From contig NSJX01000027.1 of NCBI GenBank assembly GCA_002286715.1, positions 62,001-126,000 on the forward strand: a DNA stretch of 64,000 nt, written 5' to 3'. The stretch comes from Dentipellis sp. KUC8613. Taxonomy: Eukaryota > Basidiomycota > Agaricomycetes > Russulales > Hericiaceae. This document shows, piece after piece, positions 46,427-57,365 of this stretch; the stretch's first letter is position 1, and the number at the start of each line of letters is the position of its first letter. A program made the position numbers and the translations under genes. The notes below the pieces were generated by a model, which was not told the DNA's origin, did not search any database, and saw nothing but the letters and a program-made list of their open reading frames with translations.

Positions 46427-48613
46427 AGTTTCGGTGGTATAGATCTGCTTTGTGTATCATATGTGTTGTGAAATCTACGAATTTCTTTTCTCGTTTTCGA
46501 CAAATCTCTCCAGTTGCCAGCAGCAGCATTACAAACATCGGGTTCGCGCGCCATATCCTAAACACTAGTGTACATCCCCATTATTACGGCTACAGGTAGC
46601 AAACACTGCAGAAGAGAAACGGGCTATGGATGTGGGTCATAAAGAGTGGTTCATACTTCGTGACCCTTGCGGTGAGCCACCGGGTGGGCGGCATCGCAGA
46701 ACTCAGAAGGAATTCCTGTCGCGATGCAGCGGTCCCCATCGCGTTCGATACTGCAGCCTTGAGATCGACACAACAGGGGGCGCCTGCAGTGGCCGTGCTA
46801 GTCGTGCGTGAAGCTGCGAAGTCAAGGTCTAACCTAGGCCGAGACTTTCGTTATCGTGTCGAGAGAGAGCCTTCTGTTCCGAGGGCGACGCCTGCGGCAT
46901 AACGAATCTATCCGCACGGCTTATTGGGAGAATTTGAATGCAAAAAGCGCGTCCACCGGAAATGTAAGGCAGCGATTCCGAGCCCGATTGTCCAAGTCCA
47001 AAGTTAATCATGAGTGACCTTCTGTGGGTAGCTGTGTCGAGACATGGACGTCTTTCGTCGGCGTCGACACGGTGGAAGAAGGGAGACGGACGACGGCGCC
47101 GAATTTATATCCATGTGTCTTCGCTGTCGACAGGCCGGCTGAACCCCTAGATAGTTTGTTTCTTTTCCTGCTTCCGCAAGACACTTACTATACTGGAAAA
47201 ACTACACCAGGAAGCCGACGATTATCGCGTATACCAACTGCTCGGTATCCCACACGCGTACTGTAGGGGAACCGCTGCGACGCTGTAGGATTATGACTTG
47301 TTCCTCCATCACGATACGTGGGTCTCGAAGGTGGCCTGGAAAGCCGGGGAATACGTGCGTTCCTTTATCTGGTCGCCGTCCGTCTATCCGGTCATGATCA
47401 CCGCGCTGAGAGTCGATACTACACTCAACGAGGTACTTCGACGAAGAGCGCGCATCTACCTCTTCAGATTGACCTACTGGTGACCGCATCGAGGTTTCCT
47501 CGGACGACGGACGTTACACGGGTCTTGCCGCTGCGTTCCAGCACTAGTGCGACTGCATCGACGTGTCAGTATTCGCAGGCTTAGTTACACGTAAGAAAGC
47601 ATACATATGGACCCACCAGCACCATATCCGACGAGAAGGACGTCTTTGAAGACTGGTGACATCTGGCGCTTCGGTCGAAGCCAGTTAGCGAGCTGCGCGA
47701 TGCGCTATCGTCCTGAATCTCTTCTTTCTCCCTAGCGACTGTGTTGAAGCGGCCTGAAGGTCCCTCAGGCAATGCGAACAATCGCTCTCCAGCACTGTGG
47801 ATGAAGGATACATGTGAGTTGCCTGCGGATCATACACTGGCAAAGGCTCACGCGTGGTGACCAGATGCCAACGAGATGACAGCTCAGCAATTCCGTCGTC
47901 TGCCACGATACCAACAACCTCTGCTTGCCACTGTTGCATTTGGAGCCCCAAACGACCTTGAACGCAACGCCGAATGAAACCCCATTGCAAGTGAACAACC
48001 GGAAAGAATAACGACGCGAGCTCGCTCGCCGTAGACTTTGCAGTAGGCCGGCTCGGCAACCGCCGACAACGGCCTTTGCTCATAACGACCACAACGACGA
48101 CCGTTGTCCTTTCTGCAATGCTCGTGAGCTCTGTAAGTGCAATCGTATCATAGCCCACCTCCCCATTTTATTCTATATTTTTCTGGCTTTTGTAGACCTC
48201 ACTTCCAACATGCGCTTCGGTCCGATGCGATTCGATCCCGATAAGCCTCCGCATCAAATGATTGGTGGAAAACATACACGCCCATACATGCCCTCAGTGG
48301 GTACCAGTGCCCCACACCTCCGCCAAGCGTCTTTTGTCTGCCACTGTCGCAGTCGGTTCACTGCCATAGAAACCGCTCGTCGCGCTGCGGACGATCTCAG
48401 CGCCATTGCATGAGACAGCCCTTTTGTGTTCCCACCGCGGTTCCGACTGCCTCGTGTTAGTCGCCAGGCCACCACATCCAACCCTCCCTTCTTCTCAACT
48501 AGGCATTTTTCCACAAGCGCCCGTGGCAGTGATCCTACTTAAGCAGACCATCCTAGGATCTCGAAGCTCGCTGCTACTCGCACATCTTTTCTCGCTCTTG
48601 ACATCTCCATACC
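46427..48613. other. Gene-poor stretch with ketopantoate reductase relic
   Basis: These 2.2 kb hold no intact gene I can support. A minus-strand relic of the ketopantoate reductase 5' exons lies at about 47340-47661, and similarity to the upstream region of that gene extends to about 48075. A short open frame at 46630-46902 and its antisense have no recognisable features. Confidence 0.5.
47340..47661 (-). pseudogene. Truncated duplicate of ketopantoate reductase 5' exons
   Basis: Reading the minus strand from 47661 gives MSPVFKDVLLVGYG then AGGSI, closely matching the intact gene's MSPPLKEILLVGYGAVGSI, followed by a donor at the same place. A second exon equivalent reads LVLERSGKTRVTSVVRGN, against LVLKRSGNTRVTSVARGN in the real gene, and a third reads DRIDGRRPDKG against GRIDGWRPDRG. 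Similarity stops there: the downstream two thirds of the enzyme are missing. The third exon has lost the conserved start and its acceptor context. The copy sits 6.4 kb from its source in the same orientation. It is a partial segmental duplication and cannot encode an active enzyme. Confidence 0.75.
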
Positions 48614-51600
48614 ATGCAGCGCGGTGGAGACCGTGGTCGAGGTTATGATCGCGGTGGCAGAGGAGGATACGACCGTGGCCGGGGCGGCCGCGGAAGTCCT
48701 GGAAGGGGCGGTCCCGGGGGCGAGTTCAGAGGGCGGGGTGGCCCACCCGGGGGAGGTCGAGGAGGTCCGCCAGGTGGGTTTGGTGGACGAGAGCAGGGCG
48801 GGTAAATGACTCTCCTGTTGTCTGGCTTGGTCGCTGCTGACCAGAATCACCAGCGTTTTCGCTCCCAACGAACCAGCCGCGATCGATACCCGCCTAGATG
48901 CTTCTCAAGACCAGCTGGTCGCGTCCCTGAAGGGCCTTTCCTTGTCTTCGTCTCCGATCCCTCTCCGTCCGGACTTTGGCAAGGTAGGAGTACCGATCAA
49001 ACTGCGGACCAACTTCTTCCCCGTCCGTGTACCCAAAGGTCCTCTGTACGAGTACGATGTTACAATCGACCCATCCAAGAATACTGCTGCCAGGAGGGTG
49101 AAGCGCCGGATATTCCAACTGGCTGAGACGACCCCCCAATGGGCTCAAGCAGGCTTACGCAACACTGTTGCCCACGACCATAGCGCCAAGTTGATTTCTG
49201 CTAGACAGTTGCCCCAACCGCTCACCATTCCAGTCCTGTACTATGAAGAGGACGATGAAGTGCCCAAGGATGGGAAGGGTCAGACCTATACCCTGACCAT
49301 CAAGTTCATCCAGCCCATCGACACAAGCGCACTACAGAAGTAAGGTTCCATCTTACCTCTTTGGTCTTGTATTCACCTATACACACTATCTAGTTACCTC
49401 GTTGGCCAAGCCCAATACCGCGACTATGACATCATGCCGATCATTTCCGCGCTCAATCTCATTCTGGCGGCACACCCGAATCGCTCTGTCGGAAATGGAA
49501 TCATGGTCGGACGGAACAGGTTCTTCTTCCCGTCCGTGCAGCCGCCCGTTTCCCTCGGCGCCGGCCTCGAGGCGTGGAAGGGCTTCTATTCGTCTGTGCG
49601 GCCTGCGTTCAAGCAGCTGATGGTCAATGTCAACGTGTGCACGACCGCCTTCTATTCCGAAGGGAACCTCGCCGAGGCCATGATGGCCTTCGAGCACGCG
49701 AGCTTTGGCGCCAGGGTCGCCGCATTCGTGAAAGGCGTTAGGGTGAAGACCGCACATCTCGGCTACAAGAAGGGCGTGAAGGGCCTTGCGCGTGTGAGCG
49801 CGAGGCAGCACCGGTTTGACTGCCCGGAACTCGGTGGCATGGTCACCGTCGAGCAATACTTCCTGAGGAGTAAGCCTTCTTCCCACTTTGATAACCATCG
49901 ATGGTGACGTTCTTTGGGCTGCAGAGTACCGTATCACACTTCGGTACCCCGACCTGCCCTGCGTGGACGTCGGCGGCCAAAAGCAGAACCTGCTGCCACC
50001 GGAGGTGTGCACAATCCTCCCGGGACAGCCCTTCCGCGGCAAGCTCCTCGACGAGCACACGGCCCAAATGATTCGCGTGGCAGCGAAGCCGCCCAACATC
50101 AACGCGCAGATGATCACCTCAGGTGGTCTCACAGAGCTCGGGTTCAGACAAGGCGCCTCTGCCGTCCTCAACGCTTTCGGTGTCTCGATCGGCGACAAAA
50201 TGGCCGTGGTCCCCGGCCGCATCTTGCCCCCGCCAGGCATCAAGTACGGCCATGGGGAGCCCCGTGTCGACGAGCGCGCCAGCTGGAACCTGCGCGACGT
50301 GAAGTTTGCCGTCGGCGGCAGACTGGACAGCTGGGCCGTTCTGCTCATCAAGGACGGGAACAACCGAGACGAGTTCCAAGACGCAAACGACCCAGAGCTG
50401 CGCAAGACGATGACCGGGTTCGCGAAGATGTGCTCCGTCAGCGGGATGCAGGTGTCTCGGGAGCCGCCCGTTGTCGTCGAGGCGCGGCTGCCTCGCAAGG
50501 ATCCCCAGGATCCCATCCGCGGAAAGGCCATCGGGCTCATCCGCAACACTCTGACCGGAATCCGGCCGAAGCCAAGCATGGTCATGGTCATCCTCTCGAA
50601 CGGGGACAAGCACATCTACTCCGGGCTGAAGCATCTCTGCGACGTATACCTGGACGTGCCCACGGTGTGCGTGCAGTCGGCGAAGATCAGGAAAGACCGT
50701 GGGCAGCCGCAGTACTTTGCGAACGTGGCGCTCAAGCTCAACATGAAGATGGGGGGAGTCAATCACAGGCTGGACGACCAGATCATGTCCCGCCTGCAGA
50801 AGCCCTCGACCATGCTGGTGGGCATGGATGTGACGCACCCGGGCCCCTCCACAGTCAAGGGCACGCCCTCGATCGCGGCTGTCGTGGCCAGCGTCGACAG
50901 CAGCTTCGCGCAGTATCCTGCGAGTCTTCGCATGCAGGAGTCGAAGAAGGAGGTGGGGTTTGCGTTGTGCTTTCCCACATCTACACGTCTAATTGCTTTG
51001 TAGATGATCACGGACCTGGAAAGCATGATGGTAGAAAGGCTGGAGCTATTCAGAAACCGGAACAAGGGCGCTCTCCCCGTGCGCATCCTCGTCTACCGCG
51101 ACGGTGTATCCGAGGTACGTGACAACGCCTCATCCGAGAAACGACAACTTACAGCGCCGCCCCGCAGGGCCAATTCTCCATCGTCGTCGAAGACGAAATC
51201 CCCAAGATGAGACAGGCCTTCCGGAAGTTCGACAGCGCGCAGGGGCCGTACCGGCCAAAGCTGACGGTGGTCATCTGCGGCAAGCGGCACCACACGCGCT
51301 TCTACCCGACGGAGCAGCGGCACGCGGACCGCGACGGGAACCCGCGGCCGGGGACGGTCGTCGACCGGGGGATCACCGCGGTGTACGAGTTCGACTTCTT
51401 CCTGCAGGCGCACGGGAGCCTGCAGGGCACGACGCGGCCGACGCACTACTTCGTCGTGTGCAACGAGATGGAGCTCCGCGCGGACGACCTGCAGGTGCTC
51501 ACGAACGCGGTCAGCTACACGTTCGCGCGCGCGACCAAGGCCGTGAGCCTCGTCTCGCCCGCGTACTACGCCGACCTCGCGTGCGAGCGCGGCCGCTGCT

Positions 51601-51749
51601 ACCTGCACAAGCTGCTCCAGGGCTACTCTGGCGCCGGGTTCACGTCGGCGAGCGGCACGACTGCGGAGTCTGATGTCCTCCGCGAGGCGCAGGGGCTCTG
51701 GCGGAATGGCGTCGCGGGCAAGTTGAAGGATATCATGTTTTACCTGTAG
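48614..51749 (+). CDS. Argonaute protein (RNA silencing slicer)
   Basis: Six exons (48614-48801, 48854-49339, 49394-49869, 49925-50952, 51004-51114, 51168-51749) give 956 aa. A 63-residue RGG/GRGG-rich N-terminus (RGGDRGRGYDRGGRGGYD) precedes N, L1, PAZ (TVEQYFLRKYRITLRYPDLP, LLPPEVCTILPGQ), MID and PIWI domains. The slicer tetrad is visible: Asp in LVGMDVTHPG (about 683), Asp in VYRDGVSEGQF (about 757) and His in TRPTHYFVVCNE (about 854); the Glu finger would lie between the first two. The MID region holds VCVQSAKIRKDRGQPQYF and the C-terminus ends IMFYL. It should bind small RNAs and cleave or silence targets (QDE-2/Ago type). Intact catalytic residues predict activity. Confidence 0.96.
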
Positions 51750-52134
51750 GATGGGGCCTGGTCACGCCCGTTCCTGTTCTGTTACTGGGGTGTGTTTGCG
51801 ATCTAAGTGATTGATATATAGCATGTACGAATAGGCTGTTGTAGTTTGTCTGTCTGGAAATATACGCTGTTGTTTCTAAGGAACTCAGTATTGAGCTCGA
51901 GCACATCTCTGTTGTCAACGCAGCAGGATAGTAGTATACTCTGGCGTGAATGACTATCGACCAGAAAAGTATGCGGTGGAACGCCGACGCGTCCCGACCA
52001 CGAGACGGTGGATGCTATTTCTCTACTTTCATACATTTTACTTCACTTGCAGTAGTATCTGCGGTACAAAGTCCTCTCGTCCCCAGTAGTCTGAAATCTT
52101 AGATATCGCTGTGCCGCCAAGTGAGCACGGCGCA
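51750..52134. other. Convergent 3' intergenic region
   Basis: These 385 bp between Argonaute and biotin ligase show only 3' UTR-like sequence. Confidence 0.4.
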
Positions 52135-52332
52135 CTACGTCTTAGACCTGATCAGCCCCGCCATCAAATCGAAGCTATTCCCGTCCGGCTGGAGGTCGAT
52201 ATACCCCTCCTCCGCGCCGCCCCACGCCGCGCGCTCCGGGAGCGTCCTGAGCAGCCCATGGTCGGGCGTGATGCCCAAAATGCGCACCGGGCGCGGCGGG
52301 GTGAGCGTCGTGAGCGTCACGAGCTGGTCTCT

Positions 52333-52368
<36 letters not shown>

Positions 52369-54280
52369 TATTTCCCCAAAAATCGAGCACCTTCGTCAGA
52401 GGCCGAATGGAAAAAGCGCAAGGGAGCTCACGAGTGCATCCACGCGTCCAGATACGCGTCCGCGAACGGCGCCCAGCTGCCGCGGCCCTGCACGAACGCG
52501 GCCCACAGCGCCTCGAACTTGGCCAGGATGACCGGGAGCACCGTTTCGGGCCGCAGCGGCGGCTGCTGGGCGGGGCTCAGGAGGCTCAGCGACGCGATGG
52601 GCGGGGGCGTGGACACGTTCAGTCCGCATCCTACGCGCACACTCAGTAAACGCACGTTCCGATGCAGCGAGTCACGGGGCCCACCGATGACGATGTCCAC
52701 CTTCCCACCCGAAAAGCTCGTATTAACGAGCACACCGCCGATCTTTTTCTTCTCCCCCCCGCGCACAACATAAACATCATTCGGCCACTTCAGCCGCACG
52801 CCCGCGCCCGCCTCGGGCCCCAGCACCGCCGCATCGCGGCACGCGCGGACGACGGCGAGCCCGAAGAGGTACTGCACGAAGACGAGGCGCGGCGCGGGGA
52901 GCGCAGGGGGCGCGGCGCGCAGGAGGAGCGAGAACTGCAGGCAGCCTGCGGGCGAGAGCCAGGTGTTGCGCCCGCGGCCGCGGCCGGCGAGCTGGTGCGT
53001 GGCGAGGGAGAGGATGGGGGGCGGGAGGCGGCTCGCGAGGTGCTGGTTCCTGGGAGATGGCGCGTGAGCGTCGGTGAGTGGGACAGCGGGAGCAAGAAGC
53101 GAGCGTACTTGTCCAGCATCGTCTGCGTGCTCGTCACGGCCTCTCCGTAGAACAGCGCCTCGCCCATCCCACAGCTGCCTTCCTGCGACACATCGGGAAG
53201 CCCGTTCGCCTTTCGCGCCTTTTCCAGGTTGTTGAAGTACAGCTGGAGGTCAAATTTTGGCGTCACGGCCAAGGAGGGGATGACGGCAGGTGGAAGAACG
53301 ATGACCGATTTGATTGTGTCGCCCCCAGCGTGCGCATCATCCGCACGAGCTTGCTGCAGCAGTCCAAGGGCGGCTTCCGGAGTGCAAAAGTGGAAGCCGA
53401 ATGTGTCCGCGGTGTCCTTGAGTACGAATGACGGCGATGCCGCCGAAGAGGTGGTAGAGAAGGACTCAGGTGTGGGGACGCCGAGGGACGCGAGGATAAT
53501 TTCGGTAGTGATAAGCTTCGCTGTGACGAGAAATTGGGGAAGGGGACGATGAGGCGGAGCTGCAGCAGCACCTCCGGTCTCTTTCTCGATTTCTGCCGAC
53601 CCGGACGGCACGGAAAGCCCTGTGCTCGCCACTATACTCTGCAGGAAAAGCCGCAGCTGATTATTGCTTGATTGGATGGTGTCCTCGGTGAAGTTAACGG
53701 CCCAGGCGGAAATGCGACCTTCGCCGACGGGAAGCTCTACGGCAGCAACATTTTGTCCTTCCGTCTCCGTGCCATCCGAAGATGCCTGCTCCCATCGCGC
53801 AAGCGCAGAGCCCGAGGCAGCATCCGAGAACGGTGAAGACAGACCAACCACGTCGGAGAGCAGCTCCCCCGTGCGCAGGCGAACATTCCCGCTGCGCAGC
53901 TCAGGAACGCCAGCGGGAGCAGTCGGTGAGATATGCCTCCTCGATCGGGGATCATAGAGCTGCAGCTGGCCTTCCCCGCTCCGCCTCGCACCCACGAGCA
54001 TATCGAGCCCCAGCGTGAGCACGCGGCCGCCATTTTCGACATACCTCTGCACGGCTTCTCCTGCCTTCGGCGGCATCGGCAGGCCCGTCACGGCGGAGCC
54101 AGTCGGCTGGAGGACGAGGAGTGCGCACGACTTCTCCCAAGGGTGCGATGCGAGAGAGGATGCCGTGATGGCTTGCACTGTGTAGAAAGGGTGCAGGATC
54201 GCACGGAGGAGCGTTACGAGCGCTGGAGGATCCGTCGCGGTCGAGCCGGCTGCAGGCTGGGTGTATACCAGGACATCCAT
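52135..54280 (-). CDS. BPL1: Biotin protein ligase (holocarboxylase synthetase)
   Basis: Exons 54280-53109, 53049-52685, 52630-52432 and 52330-52135 give 643 aa. The N-terminal half is the glutamine-amidotransferase-like BPL_N domain (MDVLVYTQPAAGS, GRVLTLGLDMLVG, ISAWAVNFTEDTIQ). The catalytic part has GEAVTSTQTMLDKN, the biotinyl-AMP loop GRGRGRNTWLSP, VRLKWPNDVYV, GGVLVNTSFSGGKVDIVIGCGLNV and FADAYLDAWMHS, then the C-terminal cap domain (TPDHGLLRTLP, YIDLQPDGNSFDLMAGLI). It attaches biotin to carboxylases via biotinyl-AMP. Intron 3 contains a CAT/ATG microsatellite. The catalytic half is extremely GC-rich compared with the first. Identification is secure. Confidence 0.95.
52333..52369. repeat. 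ATC trinucleotide microsatellite in BPL1 intron 3
   Basis: About twelve uninterrupted atc units (atg on the coding strand) sit immediately downstream of the intron branch region, next to the acceptor at 52331. Confidence 0.95.
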
Positions 54281-55203
54281 GTATAATCAAGATGCGTTGC
54301 TATATTGCAAAGAAATGAGCAACACTGGAGGACTACGAAAGTGATACTCACAAACAGCTTCGAAGTGGATCTGATGAACTGATCTGAGATGGTGATGACG
54401 AGGACTCGCAAGGTCCTTGTGGCTGTGCGCCAGGCACCTAACATTGACCCGCTCCGGCCGACTCAACGCGTGGGCCTTGCAGTCTTCCCCTGTGGCAACA
54501 TCCAAGGGTGCACGATGTAGGTATATCTGCTCCAGACTCTCCCTTTCTGCGAGCGCTGCCAAGCACTCATATTCATGTCCGAGCACTAGCGCTGTAAATG
54601 CGGATCCTAGTCGCATCGAGGCCAATATGAGGCAATGGAATGGCCTTCCCGGTCATGTACCCTGCGAACGCCGAGTGAACTGGCCCTATGGAGACCCCAT
54701 ACGCTTACGTGAACGCATTGACGAGACTCGTTTTCCTCGAGAAAGCAGCAGCTGACCTTGCAGCACAGAATACGGGCGGATGGCTCACGCGTTCTCGGTA
54801 TCGTGTCTAGCGAGCCGAAGAAGAAGTCGACAACGCGCAGCGCAGCGCAGAACCCTCCACGTCGGGACCCCGAGCGCGATTCGCTTGCAGGTCCTCCAAT
54901 CTCAAGGCGTGTGTTCCGGAGAAAAAGAGCGGGGTGGGGATGCCGAGTAGCGCCGACAGCCCCGGATATCGCGCTTGGGCCTTATTTTGCGACGATGACG
55001 CGGACGAGAGCAGTTCAGTTCCGCAGCGAGTGTGTGTTTCGTGCATGTTCACGGCGGACCAGGTCTCGGCGCCCACGCGCTGACGTCCAAGTTTTTCCCG
55101 GCCAACTGATCTGACAGATCCCGAACAGTCCGTCTTATATAGCCCTCCCTCCCTGCGTCCCTGCGTCCCTGTGTTTTTCATCCACACCTCCATTATACAT
55201 ACA
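54281..55203. promoter_or_regulatory. Divergent promoter region, BPL1 / RTA1 with TATA box
   Basis: No gene is supported in these 923 bp. A TATA-like ttatatag at 55135-55142 lies about 65 nt before the RTA1 start and is followed by short ccctgcgt-type direct repeats (55145-55170). Confidence 0.45.
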
Positions 55204-56927
55204 ATGTCGCGTACGTCCTGCCTTCGCGCTCTGTGCCGCATAGCCGCTAACCGTCGCGTCCGTCAGCGCAGTTGAGTTGTCAGAGTCGCTGTACGGCTAT
55301 GTCCCTACAGAGTGGATCTGCGCTCTCTTCGTCGCGTTATTCTCACTGACCACATGTATGCACTTCCTTTCTCCCTCGGCGCACCGTTCCCTCGTCTGAA
55401 ACGCGTGACAGTACTTCATATCGGCGAGGCCGCTTGGACACGGCTATGGTGGCTGTTCCCGACCGCTGTGCTTGCTGGACTGCTGGAGATCTTGGGTTGG
55501 GTCGGCCGGCTGTGGTCTAGCAAGAACCCAGGTCTGCTAGACCCGTATCTCATGCAGTACGTCCAAAGCATCCTGATCACTTCCGCACCTTCTGACCTTA
55601 CCCGCGATAGAATCGTCTGCACCATCCTCGCCCCCACACCGCTCGTAGCAGCAAATTTCGTGATCCTGGGCCGCATCATCACTCGGCTAGGCGTCCGGTA
55701 CAGCCGACTGAGCGCAGGCTGGTGTGAGTCCATCCCATCCCATCCACTGTCCCCATCTCCACGCTCTAATCCCGAAAATAGACACCATACTGTTTTGTTC
55801 ATGCGTACGCTTAACCTTCGGCTCCGGCCCGTCGTCCCGCTGACGCGAATGCTGCTTCAGGATATCATCGCTCTTGTTGTCCAAGCTGTAGGCGGTGCTT
55901 CCGCCGCCACCGCCGTCCAGGAATTCAAAGATCCGTCAAAGGTCCGCATGACACTTTCCTACCTCCGAACGCGGCGGAGTTCACTGACTGTCCGCTAACA
56001 TTCAGGGTGGAAACATCATGCTGGGGGGTATCGTTTTCCAACTCGGTACGCACGCTCTGATCGTCCCGGGTATTCAGCCTGCCATAACCATCCGTTGCTA
56101 TTGCAGCCGCCATCATCGCGTACGTCGCGCTCGCCACCGAGTTCCTCATGCGCTACTGGCTCGACCGGCCGCTGCACCGCGCGGACCCGATCCTCGGCGA
56201 GCACAAGGAGCGCCCGCACATGGGCGAGAGGATGCAGCGCATGATCTTCGGGCTCGTCGTGATGACCGTCCTCATCTTCATCCGGTGCGTGTCGATGCTT
56301 GCGGCCATCTGCCCTCCCGTCTATTTGCCCACCCGTCTATTTGCCCTTCTGTCTATTTGCCCTTCTGTCTATTTGCCCTTCTGTCTATTTGCNNNNNNNN
56401 NNNNNNNNNNNNNNNNNNNNNNNNNNNNNNNNNNNNNGTCTATTTGCCCTTCTGTCTATTTGCCCTTCTGTCTATTTGCCCTTCTGTCTATTTGCGCTTC
56501 TGTCCACCTGTCCGTCCGTCTTCTCATGCATCACACGTCTACGTGTTCCCCCGCCAGATCCGTCTATCGTACCATCGAGCTCTCGAACGGCTGGTCCGGC
56601 AGGATCATCGAGACCCAAGTCTACTTCAGTAAGCCCCCCCCATCCCATCCCCATCCCCATCCCCATCCATCTGCTCACCGCTCACCGCTCACCACTCACC
56701 ACGCACCACTCACCGCTCACCGCTCACCGCTCACCACCCACCCACCCACCCACCGCACAGACGTGCTCGACGGCGCCGCGATCTGCCTCGCGATGTTCTT
56801 CCTCAACGCGTTCCACCCGGGCTTCCTGCTCCCGCTCGACGACGAGTCGCAGTCGACGATCTACGGCGGCGAGCAGCCGAAGGGAGAGGAGAAGGTCGAC
56901 GGGGTGCCCGCGGGCGATGGCCAGTAA
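55204..56927 (+). CDS. RTA1-family lipid-translocating exporter-like membrane protein
   Basis: Ten exons (55204-55210, 55272-55355, 55412-55556, 55611-55723, 55782-55804, 55861-55941, 56006-56045, 56107-56284, 56558-56628, 56761-56927) give 302 aa with about seven membrane helices: EWICALFVALFSLTT, LWWLFPTAVLAGLLEILGW, ILAPTPLVAANFVILGRII, DIIALVVQAVGG, IAYVALATEFL, LVVMTVLIFIRSVYR and GAAICLAMFFLNAFHPGFLLP. GFIGR/ERxxQ-like cores (ILGWVGRLWSSKNP, IVCTILAPTPLVAA, YRTIELSNGW) are those of RTA1/RTM1/RSB1 proteins, linked to drug resistance and sphingoid-base export. The first exon is only 7 nt. Intron 8 (56285-56557) holds a minisatellite and the only assembly gap in the window. Confidence 0.87.
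56318..56510. repeat. 16-bp minisatellite with assembly gap in RTA1 intron 8
   Basis: Tandem copies of tctatttgcccttctg run on both sides of 45 N bases (56393-56437). The gap probably reflects collapsed repeats, so true array length is unknown. Confidence 0.95.
56393..56437. other. Assembly gap (45 N)
   Basis: A run of 45 N bases interrupts the minisatellite in RTA1 intron 8. Coding exons on both sides are unaffected. Confidence 0.99.
56635..56760. repeat. Simple-repeat tract in RTA1 intron 9
   Basis: The intron consists largely of catccc, ctcaccg and cacc units in succession, ending in the acceptor cgcacag. Confidence 0.9.
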
Positions 56928-57365
56928 TTATTCAACTAATCAACCAGCCAGCCAACCAGCCAGCCAGCCAGCTAGCCGGCGAAGTAAAGTGTTTTCTGTA
57001 ATTGCTCTCTTCCCATTCCCTCCTTCCCTTCTTCGTTGCTTTCTTGCTACCACCACCACCACCACCACCACACGATACCGCCCCCCACACCTCACATCTG
57101 GTACCTCGTACCTGGTCCTTCCACGCGTACGACAGACCCCCGACGTCTGCACTTGCACTTGCACTTGCACTTGCACTTGTAGACATGTAGAGGAGAGTAC
57201 ATGTCATGTTCATTGCCCTAGATCCGCACCTAACATACATTGATCCATACATCCATACATATATGCTTCCTTCCTTCTTTCCTCCTTCCATCCTTCCTCC
57301 TTCTTACACGCGGGCCGCATATCACATATCATATATCACCTCGCACACCGCACACCGCACACCGC
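56928..57365. repeat. Microsatellite-rich convergent intergenic region
   Basis: In 438 bp there are arrays of ccag (about 56944-56976), cca (57049-57071), acttgc (57148-57180), tcctt-rich tracts (57270-57303) and cacaccg (57340-57363). No gene is seen. Confidence 0.85.

Noticed and set aside
46630..46902. 90-codon plus frame, and an open antisense frame, near 46.6-46.9 kb
   Set aside because: Neither has a recognised motif or convincing splice structure, and the region is otherwise decayed.
56018..57243. Open frames across the N gap and minisatellite
   Set aside because: They are read-through of RTA1 introns and repeats with no independent coding evidence.
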